From a bacterium (lineage in GTDB: Bacteria; Armatimonadota; Fimbriimonadia; Fimbriimonadales; Fimbriimonadaceae), in contig PNMZ01000005.1 in NCBI GenBank assembly GCA_013823945.1, positions 124,001-188,000 of the forward strand: a DNA stretch of 64,000 nt. Direction: 5' to 3'. Shown piece after piece: positions 43,390 through 52,625 of the stretch. Both the position numbers and the translations under genes were made by a program. Numbering within the stretch: the stretch's first letter is position 1; each line of letters opens with the position of its first letter. Below the pieces are notes generated by a model. That model worked only from the letters and a program-made list of their open reading frames with translations, did not search any database and was not told where the DNA came from.

Positions 43390-44676
43390 GTGTTTAGCAC
43401 TTCCGCCCTGCGGCACAAATCTTTTCGTGATTTGTGGATTGGTCAGACGATTTCTCAGCTTGGGGACTCGACGTACTATCTTGTTTTCTTGTTTGTTGTG
43501 GATCACATCACCAAAAATCCAATGATGGTGGGATTGGTCGGAATGTTTTCGGCCATTCCTTTTGTTATTTTTGGACCTTTTGCGGGGGTTTTGGTTGACC
43601 GGGTTGACCGAAGGAAGTTGATGCTCGGATCGGAGCTTTGGAGCGCGGGGATCACACTTGGTTTGGCGGTTTATGCTTGGATGAGGCCGGAGCCCGAGGT
43701 TTGGGTGATGTGTGCGGCGGCATTTTTGATGAGTATCGTGAATACGGTTTTCTTTCCAGCTCGTTCGGCCTCCATTCCTCGACTAGTTCCTGCCGAAGAT
43801 GTAGTTAAGGCGAATGCATTGAGTGAAGCGACTCGGCAAGTGGTTTCGATGTTGGGGATTGGTTTTTCAGCGGTTGCGCTCGGTGCTTTGTATAAGATTA
43901 ATCCGGATTATTTCTTTTTTTCGGCGGTCTTGGTTAATGGTCTGACATTTTTGGCATCGGCGTTTTTTGTGCGAAAGTTGCCGGAGCTTTTGCCTTTGCG
44001 AGAAGAGATTGAAGAGGTTGAAGCGACCGGGGTCAAAGGAAATTGGGAACGAGTGAAGAAGGATTTGCGCGAAGGGATTCGGGCGATTTTAGATGATCCG
44101 GTTGTTCGGAGAGCGTTGCCGATCAATATGATTTCGACCATTGGGGTTGCGGGATTTTTTGTGGTTTATTTGGCTTTGAATCGGGAGTGGTATGGGGGTG
44201 GTTACAACACGTTGGCGTGGATTGAATTTAGCTTTATCTTTCCAACGATGCTCGCAAGTTTGTACGTTGGTCGGGCAACGGTCGTCCACCCGGGACGATG
44301 GTTGTTGCTTGGTCAGTTCTTGATCGGATTAACGGTTGTTTTGATGGCGTTCAGTAAGCCTTATTGGATGATGTTGCTGGCAAACGTTTTGTGCGGACTG
44401 ACCTTGCCATTTATGATTATTCCGTTGCAGAGCTACTTGCAATTGGCGATTCCTGATCAGTTAAGGGGCCGGGTGAATTCGGCTTGGTTGATGATTAGTC
44501 AGGCGATGAATCCGGTTGGTGTCGTTCTTGTGGGTCCGATCTTGGCTTGGCTAGGAATAGAGGGGACTCTGATTATCATGGGATTGATCTTGTCAGGGGC
44601 GTGTTTGGTTGGCGTGTTCAGTCGGTCATTTATGAACACCCGGATGCCAGTAACTGAATCTTCTCAGGCGGCGTAG
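43390..44676 (+). CDS. MFS exporter (EntS-like MFS_3)
   Basis: A 12-helix major facilitator superfamily protein of 428 residues, of the group that includes the enterobactin exporter EntS. Signatures: FRDLWIGQTISQLGDS near the start, RLVPAEDVVKANALSE in the cytoplasmic loop and PDQLRGRVNSAWLMISQAM in the second half. It probably exports a small hydrophobic or siderophore-like compound. I start it at GTG 43390, nine bases after AGGAT; the longer frame begins at 43369. The 3' end overlaps the convergent gene by 13 bases. A second exporter of the same group lies at 48441. Confidence 0.85.
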   Translation: MFSTSALRHKSFRDLWIGQTISQLGDSTYYLVFLFVVDHITKNPMMVGLVGMFSAIPFVIFGPFAGVLVDRVDRRKLMLGSELWSAGITLGLAVYAWMRPEPEVWVMCAAAFLMSIVNTVFFPARSASIPRLVPAEDVVKANALSEATRQVVSMLGIGFSAVALGALYKINPDYFFFSAVLVNGLTFLASAFFVRKLPELLPLREEIEEVEATGVKGNWERVKKDLREGIRAILDDPVVRRALPINMISTIGVAGFFVVYLALNREWYGGGYNTLAWIEFSFIFPTMLASLYVGRATVVHPGRWLLLGQFLIGLTVVLMAFSKPYWMMLLANVLCGLTLPFMIIPLQSYLQLAIPDQLRGRVNSAWLMISQAMNPVGVVLVGPILAWLGIEGTLIIMGLILSGACLVGVFSRSFMNTRMPVTESSQAA

Positions 44677-45185
44677 AGACCTGCTTTGCGGCCAACTTGG
44701 CCGAGGATGAAGGCATAATCGGGAAAGCCCTGGCTAAGGTTTGAAAATGTGGGGGCTTCACGGTCAAAGGGTGGATGATTGAAGCTGGAGACCAGGCTGT
44801 AGCTTTGAATTCCTTGGCGAGTGTAGTCGCAAGTGAGGTCGGTGATTTGGTTCAGTTTGAACTTGTGGAGATGCTCCGGATACAGCCCTGACCAAAACAG
44901 GATGAAGTCGCCGATGTGTTTATGGACTTGACGCTCTCTTTCAAATGAATCAGCGCGGAGGCGGACATCGCCTTCGGCGAGCATTTCGATGATGCTGGTG
45001 ATTGGGTGTCCATCGGGATCTCGGAGGGAATACAGCCGATCGGTGCGAATGAAGTCGAGGAGGAGATGGGTGAGATATTCTTCGGATTCGGTGGTGTAGC
45101 CCGAACCGATATGGTGGTTGAGCTCTTGATTGACGAGCTCAGCCATCATCTTGTAGAGAGGATGATCTTGACTGATTCTTGCCAT
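44664..45185 (-). CDS. Hypothetical protein, 173 residues
   Basis: A soluble protein with no hydrophobic segments. It starts at the ATG at 45185, where AGGA lies seven bases upstream; a longer frame from 45317 would add 44 unlikely residues. It is helix-rich (LYKMMAELVNQELNHHIGSG, LTHLLLDFIRTDRLYSLRD) and has a His-rich stretch in the centre. The conserved-looking RLRADSFERERQVHKHIGDF may mark an unrecognised family. No function is proposed. Confidence 0.7.
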   Translation of the reverse strand: MARISQDHPLYKMMAELVNQELNHHIGSGYTTESEEYLTHLLLDFIRTDRLYSLRDPDGHPITSIIEMLAEGDVRLRADSFERERQVHKHIGDFILFWSGLYPEHLHKFKLNQITDLTCDYTRQGIQSYSLVSSFNHPPFDREAPTFSNLSQGFPDYAFILGQVGRKAGLYAA

Positions 45186-45349
45186 TTGTTTTCCTAGACG
45201 TGCAGGTTTGAGAATTGTTCCTGCAGTAATCGGTGATTTTTGGTGGAATTCGTCGGATTCGTTAGGTTTTTGATGCGGAAACTCTGGTGATAGTGCGAGC
45301 ATCTGAACATTGGGCAACCTTGGCGAGGGTTTGGCGTCTATAAAGAGGT

Positions 45350-46144
45350 ATGCAACCCGATCCTTATGCGAATGAGACGAAGAAGTCGGCGATGGCTTTG
45401 GGGATTGGGATCGGGGTTTTGGCGACTTTGATTTTGGTAGGGGGTGGCTTGGCGGCTCTGGGTTTATTGGGGCCGAAGAACGAGGTTGTGACGGTGAAAG
45501 CTCCAGCGGAGACGAGTCCAGTTTTGCCGAAGGTAGTCGAGAATGCGCCGGTTTTGCCTAAGCCAGACGAGGCATTGCAGATGCCAGATGATGTTTATCA
45601 GTGGTTGGAGCATTTGAGGCGAACTGAGGAGGCGCGGAAGTCGATGTCCGCGGATCAAATTGGCGAGTTGACGGTGATGATGGCGCAGATGAAGGGGCAG
45701 GGCATTACGGATGCGATGAAAAGCCTGTTCACTCCAGATGAATCGCCGATACCGATTGATGAAGGGCCTTCGAAGACTGAAAGTTTGGCGATGAGCGCGG
45801 AGGACAAGCGGCGAGAATGGCGCGAACTCAATGACTATTTTATGAGCGTCCCGGCTCCATCGGAGTGCGCTCCGATTCAGGCAAGTTATGCGCAAGCACT
45901 AGGAGAAACGGGAGCGATGATTGTTGAAATTTTGGAGGCAGTTGAGATGGCGAATGAATCTCCAGAGAAGGCAGTTGCCGCTCTGACTAAAATGCAGGGG
46001 ACGAGCGGGAGCCGGATTGATAGTTTGGCGAAGCAGACGGATACACAAGTTGGGGAAATTTGCCGAAAGTACGAGACCAGAAAGTGGTTCGACATTCAGG
46101 GTGATGTTGGGGGCGGATTCCTGACAGGTTTGGGTGGTTTCTGA
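45350..46144 (+). CDS. Single-pass membrane protein of unknown function
   Basis: A 264-residue protein with one N-terminal transmembrane helix (about 17-40, LGIGIGVLATLILVGGGLAA), a proline-rich linker (PVLPKVVENAPVLPKPDE) and a helical, Met/Glu-rich periplasmic or cytoplasmic domain. The end region is Gly-rich (GGGFLTGLGGF). No motif is recognised. TATAAA lies 5 bases before the ATG; the GAGGT next to the ATG is too close to act as an SD, so the mRNA is probably leaderless. Confidence 0.65.
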   Translation: MQPDPYANETKKSAMALGIGIGVLATLILVGGGLAALGLLGPKNEVVTVKAPAETSPVLPKVVENAPVLPKPDEALQMPDDVYQWLEHLRRTEEARKSMSADQIGELTVMMAQMKGQGITDAMKSLFTPDESPIPIDEGPSKTESLAMSAEDKRREWRELNDYFMSVPAPSECAPIQASYAQALGETGAMIVEILEAVEMANESPEKAVAALTKMQGTSGSRIDSLAKQTDTQVGEICRKYETRKWFDIQGDVGGGFLTGLGGF

Positions 46145-46159
46145 TATGCTTTTGAGTTG

Positions 46160-46939
46160 ATGAGCCAGAAGCGAACCGCGCCGAAATTGTTGGGGATGAA
46201 GGGAGGGGATCGGGTTGTTTGTTTGACCGCTTATGACTTTATGTCCGCTCAAATGGCGGATGCAGCGGGGGTTGATTTAGTGTTAGTGGGTGATTCGCTG
46301 GGGAATGTAATTTTGGGATATGAGACCACGATTCCGGTTGAATTGGAAGATGTGGGCTATCACGTCCGTGCGGTCAAACGGGGACTAAAAAATGCACTAC
46401 TGGTGGCAGATTTGCCGTTTGGGAGCTACCAGACTGGGGTGGAACAGGCGGTTGACAGTGCGGTTTATTTGATGAAATGCGGGGCGGAGGCGGTGAAGTT
46501 GGAAGGGGATTATCCGGAAGCGATTGAGGCGTGCGTGAAGGCGGGGATTCCGGTGATGGGTCACGTTGGATTTACTCCGCAAAGTGTGCATGGATTTGGA
46601 GGATTTAAGGTTCAGGGTCGGACTGGGGGAGATGAGATTTTGGAGGTAGCGCGGCGGTTGAGTGATGCGGGGGCGTTTGGGGTGGTTTTGGAACTGATGC
46701 CGGCGGAGCTGGCGGGCCGGATCACGGCCGCGGTTGAGTGTTTGACGATTGGAATTGGAGCGGGATTAGAGTGCGATGGGGAGATTCAGGTTTGGCATGA
46801 CGTTTTGGGCTTGAGCGAACATTCGTTTAAGCATGCGCTGCGGTTTGTTGAAGGGCGGGGGATATTTGTCGAAGGTTTGAAGGACTATGTGGCGGGAGTG
46901 CGAGACCGAACATTTCCGGGTGCGGAGAACTCGTTTTGA
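46160..46939 (+). CDS. panB: 3-methyl-2-oxobutanoate hydroxymethyltransferase
   Basis: First step of pantothenate (coenzyme A) synthesis: transfers a hydroxymethyl group from 5,10-methylene-THF to 2-oxoisovalerate, giving ketopantoate. At 259 residues it is standard, with VCLTAYDFMSAQMADAAGVD, VGDSLGNVILGYETTIPVEL, VKLEGDYPEA and VMGHVGFTPQSVHGFGGF. Start: the ATG at 46160; the frame from 46157 would use a TTG. panC follows with a four-base overlap. Confidence 0.95.
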   Translation: MSQKRTAPKLLGMKGGDRVVCLTAYDFMSAQMADAAGVDLVLVGDSLGNVILGYETTIPVELEDVGYHVRAVKRGLKNALLVADLPFGSYQTGVEQAVDSAVYLMKCGAEAVKLEGDYPEAIEACVKAGIPVMGHVGFTPQSVHGFGGFKVQGRTGGDEILEVARRLSDAGAFGVVLELMPAELAGRITAAVECLTIGIGAGLECDGEIQVWHDVLGLSEHSFKHALRFVEGRGIFVEGLKDYVAGVRDRTFPGAENSF

Positions 46940-47763
46940 TCGTTCTGCGGACCGTCGCGGAGGTTCGGGAGTTTCGTTTGACATGTGAGTCGGTAGGTTT
47001 TGTGCCGACGATGGGGGCACTTCATGCTGGTCATTTGAAACTCATGGAAAGTGCGGTTGAAGAGAACGTAGTGGGGATTGGGAGTATTTTTGTAAATCCT
47101 TTGCAATTTGGGGCTGGAGAGGATTTGGGAAACTATCCTCGCAGAGAGGCGGAAGATATTGCTTTGGCGGAAGGGGTTGGGATGCGGGCGATGTTTTGCC
47201 CAAGCGTGGAGGAGATGTTGGGTCGGAGCTCGACTCGCGTGACGGTGAGTGGGGTAAGTGACTTGTTTGAAGGAGAACGTCGCCCGGGTCACTTTGAGGG
47301 TGTAGCTACTATCGTTGCTCAGTTGTTTGGAATTGTGCGCCCAACTAGGGCATATTTTGGATTGAAAGATTTGCAGCAGTGTGCGGTTGTTCGGCAGATG
47401 GTTGCGGATTTGTGTATGGATATTGATTTGCAATTTATTGAGACGATTCGGGAAGAGAGCGGCTTGGCAATGAGTAGTCGGAATGGCTACTTTAGTGAAT
47501 CTGACCGGGCTTGGGCGGCTCATTTGAACCGGATTTGCCGTGTTGTTGCGGAACGATTGGTGGAGGGTCGAGATGACTTTAATTCAGTCTTTGGGTGGGG
47601 CAAGAATGAATTATCGCGCCATAGATTTGAAGTTGAGTACTTGGATGTTGTTGATTTTCGCACTATGCGTCCGGTTCAAAGTGTAGACATATATTCACGG
47701 TTAGTGGTTGCGGCCCGTTTTGCCGGGGTGCGATTGATTGACAATCTTGCGGTAATTGAATAG
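46936..47763 (+). CDS. panC: Pantoate-beta-alanine ligase
   Basis: ATP-dependent ligase making pantothenate from pantoate and beta-alanine, via a pantoyl-adenylate. At 275 residues, it shows VPTMGALHAGHLKLMESAV (HIGH-like), IFVNPLQFGAGEDLGNYPR, FGLKDLQQCAVVRQMVADL and EESGLAMSSRN. It starts with TTG overlapping the panB stop (TTGA), so the two are translationally coupled. The panB-panC order matches their joint role. Confidence 0.95.
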   Translation: MIVLRTVAEVREFRLTCESVGFVPTMGALHAGHLKLMESAVEENVVGIGSIFVNPLQFGAGEDLGNYPRREAEDIALAEGVGMRAMFCPSVEEMLGRSSTRVTVSGVSDLFEGERRPGHFEGVATIVAQLFGIVRPTRAYFGLKDLQQCAVVRQMVADLCMDIDLQFIETIREESGLAMSSRNGYFSESDRAWAAHLNRICRVVAERLVEGRDDFNSVFGWGKNELSRHRFEVEYLDVVDFRTMRPVQSVDIYSRLVVAARFAGVRLIDNLAVIE

Positions 47764-47851
47764 GGATTTTATCTCGATTGTTAAATGTATATGAAATGTG
47801 TGGGATAATGCGGGGGTATTTGCAGTTGAATGCGAAACAGGAATTTGAGAA

Positions 47852-48253
47852 ATGGCTAAGAGCTTAGATCAAGTAAAGGCTTCACTGAAGTTGAAGACCA
47901 GTGCCCGCGAAGGCGTTTTGAGTTTGCGTGTCGGCAAGCGGAAAGTTGTTCTTCCGTTTGAAGTTCGGATGTTGGAAAGTGACAACTATGTGTTCGTTCA
48001 CATTCCTCCGGCGGCTGAAGTGATGAAGACTTCTGACTTCACAATTGTCACGGATGCGGCCGAGGCAACGACAGCAGCGAACGAATTCAAGAAGAGCCGC
48101 CGCCGCAAGCGCGGGGCGAACAAGTCGGCAGCGGAGATGCCGGACGAACTGAAGGCAGCGTTGGAGAAGGTTCCGGCTGGGTTCAAGTTGACTTACGGTC
48201 CGGACGGGACTCCTCGCTTGGCGAAGAAGCGCGTTCGCCGATCTAAGAAGTAA
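47852..48253 (+). CDS. Small basic protein of unknown function
   Basis: A 133-residue protein with no membrane segment. The first 75 residues look like a beta-barrel-type fold (REGVLSLRVGKRKVVLPFEV, DNYVFVHIPPAAEVMKTSDF). The rest is rich in Lys/Arg with KKSRRRKRGANKS and a basic tail (KKRVRRSKK), so nucleic-acid binding is plausible. GATAAT lies 42 bases before the ATG and AGGA ten bases before it. A terminator follows, so it is a one-gene unit. Confidence 0.75.
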   Translation: MAKSLDQVKASLKLKTSAREGVLSLRVGKRKVVLPFEVRMLESDNYVFVHIPPAAEVMKTSDFTIVTDAAEATTAANEFKKSRRRKRGANKSAAEMPDELKAALEKVPAGFKLTYGPDGTPRLAKKRVRRSKK

Positions 48254-48271
48254 CTTTTGGGGAATGAGCTG

Positions 48272-48313
48272 CGACCCGCCCAGCGAGATTTTGGGCGGGT
48301 CGGGTACTTTTTG
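48272..48313 (+). terminator. Rho-independent terminator after the small basic protein
   Basis: CGACCCGCCCA pairs with TGGGCGGGTCG (11 bp) around a 9-base loop and is followed by GGTACTTTTT. It ends 10 bases before tRNA-Thr. Confidence 0.9.
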
Positions 48314-48322
48314 CGTTGTTGG

Positions 48323-48397
48323 GCCCGATTAGCTCAGTGGTAGAGCAACCGCCTTGTAAGCGGTAGGTCATCAGTTCGACTCTGTTATCGGGCTCCA
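48323..48397 (+). tRNA. tRNA-Thr (anticodon UGU)
   Basis: A 75-base cloverleaf. The acceptor GCCCGAT pairs with ATCGGGC, the anticodon stem ACCGC/GCGGT encloses CTTGTAA with anticodon TGT, and the 3' CCA is encoded. The T stem ATCAG/CTGTT has a T-T mismatch at its second pair, which is unusual for a functional tRNA. Confidence 0.95.
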
Positions 48398-48440
48398 GAG
48401 AGAATACTAATTATGGAAACTAACACACTATTTTATGATT

Positions 48441-49718
48441 TCAGATTTGGTTTTCGCTCATCACTTGTGGTTCTTTAAGTTGTTTTCGATTGAAAAAGGC
48501 GATGATGGTGCCCAGGAATACAGCGGTTCCACCGAAGGCAAGGGCGGGGGTGAGGCCGATGAGGTCACCGAGTCCGCCGATAAGGAGGTTGCCGAGGGGA
48601 GCGAGGCCGGCGATGGCCCAGAGGTGCATGCTGAGAACTCGACCGCGGAGGGCTTGGGGGCTGAGGAGTTGGAAGAGGGTGTTGGTGGTGTTGAATTGGG
48701 CGATTTGGCAAAAACCAGTCACGAAGAAGAGAGGGGCAGCAAAGTAGATGCTTTTTGTGAAAGCGAGGGTGGTGAGGGCAAGTCCAAAAGTGAACATCGC
48801 GATGCCGACGATGCGGGTTTTGAAGGGGCGGTTTGAAATTGTCGCGATGGTGACGAGTCCGGTGAGGGCTCCGATTCCGATGGCGGAGTAGCAGATTCCG
48901 AGTCCGGCGGGGTCGAGACCGAGTTGGTCGGCGGCGATTGCGGGCATCTGGAAGATGTAGGGGACGCCAAACAGTGAAAGGGTGCCTTCCATGAGGAACA
49001 GGGTGCGGAGGGACGAGTCTCGCCAGGTGAAGAGCATTCCTTCGAAGATCAGGTCTTTGATGGGTTGCCCGCGCCGAGCACCGGGGGGAACGACAGTTTT
49101 GAGAGCGATGGCGGCGTAGAGTATGGCGATATAGCTGACAGCATTGACCCAAAAGCAAACGGCGATGCCAAATGCCGCAGTGAGGATTCCCCCGATAGCG
49201 GGCCCGATGGTTCGGGCAAGGTTGAATGTCATCGCTTGGAGGGGGACAGCGGCGGCGAGGTCATCTTCGCCAACGACTTCCCGGACAATGGTTTGGCGGG
49301 AGGTGGGTTCAACGGTTTGGACGAGTCCGCCGATGAGAGCGATGGCGAGGATTTGGACAAAGGTGAGCGTTCCGATCGAGGCGGCCGTGGCGTTGAAAAC
49401 GGTCGCAATCATGAGAATGACCGAAGTTGTGATTAGGATTTTTCTTCGGTCGAGCATGTCGACGAGGACAGCGGAGAATGGCCCGAGGATTGTCACGGGG
49501 ATCATTGAAAAGAAAGCTACGAGGCCGAGAGCGGTTTTTTTCCCTGTGAGGTCATAGACGTATGCGCCTTGAGCAACCATCTGGACTTGGGCGCCGGTGA
49601 ATGAGATGAGGGCACCGAACCAAAGGAGTCGAAAATCGCGGTGGCGGAAGACTCGGAAAGCGGGCCAGGACTGGATGAATGCGTACGCTCTCTCCAAAGG
49701 GCCTGACATGAAATTCAT
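48441..49718 (-). CDS. MFS exporter (MFS_3 group)
   Basis: A 425-residue 12-helix transporter, same group as the one at 43390. Blocks: FRHRDFRLLWFGALISFTGA, VEPTSRQTIVREVVGEDDLA, RTIGPAIGGILTAAFGIAVC and LSPQALRGRVLSMHLWAIAG. It probably exports a hydrophobic small molecule. AGG five bases before the ATG (MNFM start) serves as a weak ribosome site. The two exporters are too distant to form a complex and may differ in substrate. Confidence 0.88.
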   Translation of the reverse strand: MNFMSGPLERAYAFIQSWPAFRVFRHRDFRLLWFGALISFTGAQVQMVAQGAYVYDLTGKKTALGLVAFFSMIPVTILGPFSAVLVDMLDRRKILITTSVILMIATVFNATAASIGTLTFVQILAIALIGGLVQTVEPTSRQTIVREVVGEDDLAAAVPLQAMTFNLARTIGPAIGGILTAAFGIAVCFWVNAVSYIAILYAAIALKTVVPPGARRGQPIKDLIFEGMLFTWRDSSLRTLFLMEGTLSLFGVPYIFQMPAIAADQLGLDPAGLGICYSAIGIGALTGLVTIATISNRPFKTRIVGIAMFTFGLALTTLAFTKSIYFAAPLFFVTGFCQIAQFNTTNTLFQLLSPQALRGRVLSMHLWAIAGLAPLGNLLIGGLGDLIGLTPALAFGGTAVFLGTIIAFFNRKQLKEPQVMSENQI

Positions 49719-49754
49719 GTTAACCTAGTTTGGTGCCGAAGCTTAGGTAGGGAT

Positions 49755-49763
49755 TGGTATAAT
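49755..49763 (+). promoter_or_regulatory. Extended -10 element TGGTATAAT
   Basis: TGGTATAAT is the extended -10 form, also found before secDF on the other strand. It is placed about 27 bases before the chosen start of the glycosyltransferase. Confidence 0.55.
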
Positions 49764-49789
49764 TGCGAGTGGGAAAAAGGGCAATTTCT

Positions 49790-50878
49790 GTGCGTCCAAT
49801 GAGGATTCTGCAAGTGATTTCCAGCTCCGCGACTTCGGGAGCTGAAAAGCATTCAGTCGCGCTTGCGCGACGTTTGCAGGCTAACGGTCACCAAGTGGAT
49901 TTTGCTTGTCCGGATTTGTCATGGGTGAGGGACGATTTGGCGGGGACTGGGGTTCAGGTTCACCAGGTGGATATGCGCGGGGGGTGGGGGGTTCCGGGAT
50001 GGCGTCACTTAACGCGGTTGGGACGAGACCGGAAATATGATCTCGTTCATGCTCACTTGAGCCGAGCGGCATATTTGAGTTTGGTGGCGACGGCCTTCAC
50101 GGGCACTCCACTTGTGTGCAGTGTTCATGTCAAAACTCATTACTTGGTTTATCGGCTTGCGGCGCGGAAGTCGAATCGAGTTGTGGCAGTGAGCAACTAT
50201 ATTCAGGGTTTGCTGGAGGGGTCAAAAGTTCCAGCGGGTCATATTGATGTTGTTCATAACGGGACGGACTTTCACGATTTCAACTATTCGTCGGATCGGG
50301 ATGTTAAGGCGGAATTCCAGTTGCCGGAGGATCGGCGGCTTTTTGGTTTGGTGGGTCGAGTAGCCGAAGAAAAGGGACACCAGATTGCGGTAAACGCTTT
50401 TCCGGACGTGTTGGATCGTCATCCGAATGCTCATATGCTTTTTGTTGGGCGGAGCGAGGGTGAGTTTGCGGAATACATCCAAAAGCAAGTCAAGTCCCGG
50501 GAATTAGATCAACGTATTACGTTTACAGGGAATCGACCGGATGTCGCGCGGATGTTGGATGCGATGGAATTTTCGATTTTGCCGAGTTCGGCGGAGGCTT
50601 GTCCGCTGGCGGTTTTGGAAAGCATGGCTCGGAAGCGTCCGGTAGTGGGGGCACGGATTGGGGGAGTGGATGAGTTGGTTATTCACGGGGAAACGGGATT
50701 GTTGGCGGAGCAGACGGCGGAAGAGTTTAGTGCGGGAATTAACTATCTGCTAGATCATGAAGACGACCGGTTGAGAATGGGGAGCAATGCCTTGCAATTG
50801 ATCCACGAGCGGTTTACATTTAATCAAATGATGGAGCGGATGGAAGCTGTTTATGAACGGGCCGTTCGGGGGGCCTAG
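49790..50878 (+). CDS. Family 4 glycosyltransferase (GT-B)
   Basis: A 362-residue sugar transferase acting on a glycan precursor. The GT-B signature is complete: ISSSATSGAEKHSVALARRL, DLVHAHLSRAAY, VVHNGTDFHDFN, LVGRVAEEKGHQIAVNAF and the EX7E motif EACPLAVLE followed by SMARKRPVVG. Start at GTG 49790, with AAGGG eight bases upstream, gives MRPMRILQV; longer frames from 49763 or 49769 are possible. The Kef gene follows after eight bases. Likely used in LPS, capsule or exopolysaccharide assembly. Confidence 0.88.
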   Translation: MRPMRILQVISSSATSGAEKHSVALARRLQANGHQVDFACPDLSWVRDDLAGTGVQVHQVDMRGGWGVPGWRHLTRLGRDRKYDLVHAHLSRAAYLSLVATAFTGTPLVCSVHVKTHYLVYRLAARKSNRVVAVSNYIQGLLEGSKVPAGHIDVVHNGTDFHDFNYSSDRDVKAEFQLPEDRRLFGLVGRVAEEKGHQIAVNAFPDVLDRHPNAHMLFVGRSEGEFAEYIQKQVKSRELDQRITFTGNRPDVARMLDAMEFSILPSSAEACPLAVLESMARKRPVVGARIGGVDELVIHGETGLLAEQTAEEFSAGINYLLDHEDDRLRMGSNALQLIHERFTFNQMMERMEAVYERAVRGA

Positions 50879-50886
50879 CGAGGCTA

Positions 50887-52575
50887 ATGTCGGGTTGGGG
50901 ACTGATTTATGACTTGCTGCTTTCTTTGTCGGCAGCGCTTGTCATGGGGTTGTTTTTTGAGAAGCTCAAGCTGAGTGCAATCACAGGCTATTTGTTGGCG
51001 GGAGCCTTGGTGGGGGCAGGGGGATTGGGTTTGTTGCAACGTCCGGACGAAGTAGACGTCATTGCGGAGATTGGGGTCGCTTTGCTTTTGTTTACGATTG
51101 GGTTGGAGTTTAGTTTTCGGAGTTTGATTCGGCTTGGTGCGGGGGTTCTGATGGGCGGGGTGACGATGGTTCTCGCTTGCACGGCGGTCCTGACGGGGGT
51201 CGGCGTTTCTTTTGGGCTCGATTGGCGGGCGGCGGTGATTATTGGGGCAGCCGGGAGTTTGAGTTCGACGGCGATTGTGATGCGGGTTCTTCGTCAGCAG
51301 AATGAGCTTGATTCGGTTCACGGAAAGAGCTCACTTGGGGTTTTGCTGGTGCAGGATATTGCGATGGTTCCACTTGTTTTGGCAGTGAGTTTTTTGGCCA
51401 CTGGGAGCGGAGAACTTGGCAAAGAATTGGGGCGAGCGTTGTGGGGGGTTGCGATTCTGGTGCTCGTCTTGGTGGTTTTTGTGAGTCAGGTTGTGCCGCG
51501 TTTGCTTGATGAGAAAATCGTGGCACGGAATCGGGAATTGCCGATCATTTTGGCAGTTGTGACTTGTGTAGGTGCAACGTGGGCGGCGCATGAGCTGAAG
51601 ATTTCTCCGGCTTTGGGGGCGTTTTTTGCGGGGATGTTGCTGGCTGATTCTAAGTTTAGTGAGCAGATGCGGGCGGATGTTTTGCCTTTGCGAACTTTGT
51701 TTGTGACGATTTTCTTTGTGAGTGTTGGGCTGTTGGTGGATTTGAGCTGGATGGCAGCAAATTTGCCGCTGGTTATTGGCTCAACGGTTGTTGTGATTTC
51801 TGTGAAGACGGTGGCGACTTATCTGGCTATGCGACCGTTTGTGCGGGGGATTATTGAGGTGTTGGCGGTGGCGATCGCGCTGAGTCAGGTGGGTGAGTTT
51901 TCGTTTGTTTTGTTGACGATTGGACGGGATTCTGGGGTTTTGGATTCGGATTTGTTCCAGCTTGTGATCTCGACAATCATGCTGACGCTCCTTGTTGCGC
52001 CGGTGATGGTTTCGCGGTCGTTGTTGATCGCTCGATTTTTGGCTAAACGGTTGGTTCCGGCGAGGAAGCTTGCCAGGAGTGAGCGCGAAGCGCACCCTAA
52101 GTCAATTCGGGGTCATATTTTGATCATTGGATATGGAGAAGCAGGACAAGCGACTTGCGAGGCTCTCACTGGCCTTGATTGTCCAACGATGGTGATTGAA
52201 CTTGATCCGAGGTTGGTTCAGCTTGCTGAGTCGAATGGGAATATGGCGGTGATTGGGGATGCAACGAGTACAGACTTTTTGCATGAAGTGGCTCACGTTG
52301 ACCAGGCGAAGGTGGTTTTGGTGACGGTGAGTGATCACCTGATTTGTCGTCGGGTGGTCTCGCTGGTTAAATCGTTAGCTCCAAAAGTGCCATTGATAAC
52401 GCGAAGCCGTTATCACGTTTATTCTTTGGAATTGGATATGGTGGGGGCGGACGAGGTGGTTGACGAGGAAATGCTTGTCGGAAAGCAGATGGGGGATCGC
52501 GTCCGCTCGCTTTTGGGTGAAGAAGGGAAGAAGCAGAAGAAGTTTAAGTGGGATTCTGATGTGCCATACGCCTGA
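50887..52575 (+). CDS. Kef-type cation/proton antiporter with TrkA-N domain
   Basis: A 562-residue inner-membrane protein. The N-terminal 380 residues have about 12 helices of the CPA2 (Kef/RosB) family, with ITGYLLAGALVGAGGLGLL and VALLLFTIGLEFSFRSLI. A RCK/TrkA-N domain follows at about 405-540 (ILIIGYGEAGQATCEALTGL, GDATSTDFLHEVAHV), which binds NAD(H) and gates the antiporter. It probably exchanges K+ or Na+ for protons. It lies 8 bases after the glycosyltransferase, a spacing that suggests cotranscription without a shared function. Confidence 0.92.
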   Translation: MSGWGLIYDLLLSLSAALVMGLFFEKLKLSAITGYLLAGALVGAGGLGLLQRPDEVDVIAEIGVALLLFTIGLEFSFRSLIRLGAGVLMGGVTMVLACTAVLTGVGVSFGLDWRAAVIIGAAGSLSSTAIVMRVLRQQNELDSVHGKSSLGVLLVQDIAMVPLVLAVSFLATGSGELGKELGRALWGVAILVLVLVVFVSQVVPRLLDEKIVARNRELPIILAVVTCVGATWAAHELKISPALGAFFAGMLLADSKFSEQMRADVLPLRTLFVTIFFVSVGLLVDLSWMAANLPLVIGSTVVVISVKTVATYLAMRPFVRGIIEVLAVAIALSQVGEFSFVLLTIGRDSGVLDSDLFQLVISTIMLTLLVAPVMVSRSLLIARFLAKRLVPARKLARSEREAHPKSIRGHILIIGYGEAGQATCEALTGLDCPTMVIELDPRLVQLAESNGNMAVIGDATSTDFLHEVAHVDQAKVVLVTVSDHLICRRVVSLVKSLAPKVPLITRSRYHVYSLELDMVGADEVVDEEMLVGKQMGDRVRSLLGEEGKKQKKFKWDSDVPYA

Positions 52576-52625
52576 GAGTTTGGGATGGGATTTGAGTTCA
52601 AATGATGTAGAATAAGGGGTTCGTT

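Noticed and set aside
48435-48836. A 133-residue plus-strand frame antisense to the MFS exporter
   Set aside because: It is rich in Glu/Gly/Ala from the complement of a membrane protein gene; the minus-strand frame has clear transporter motifs.
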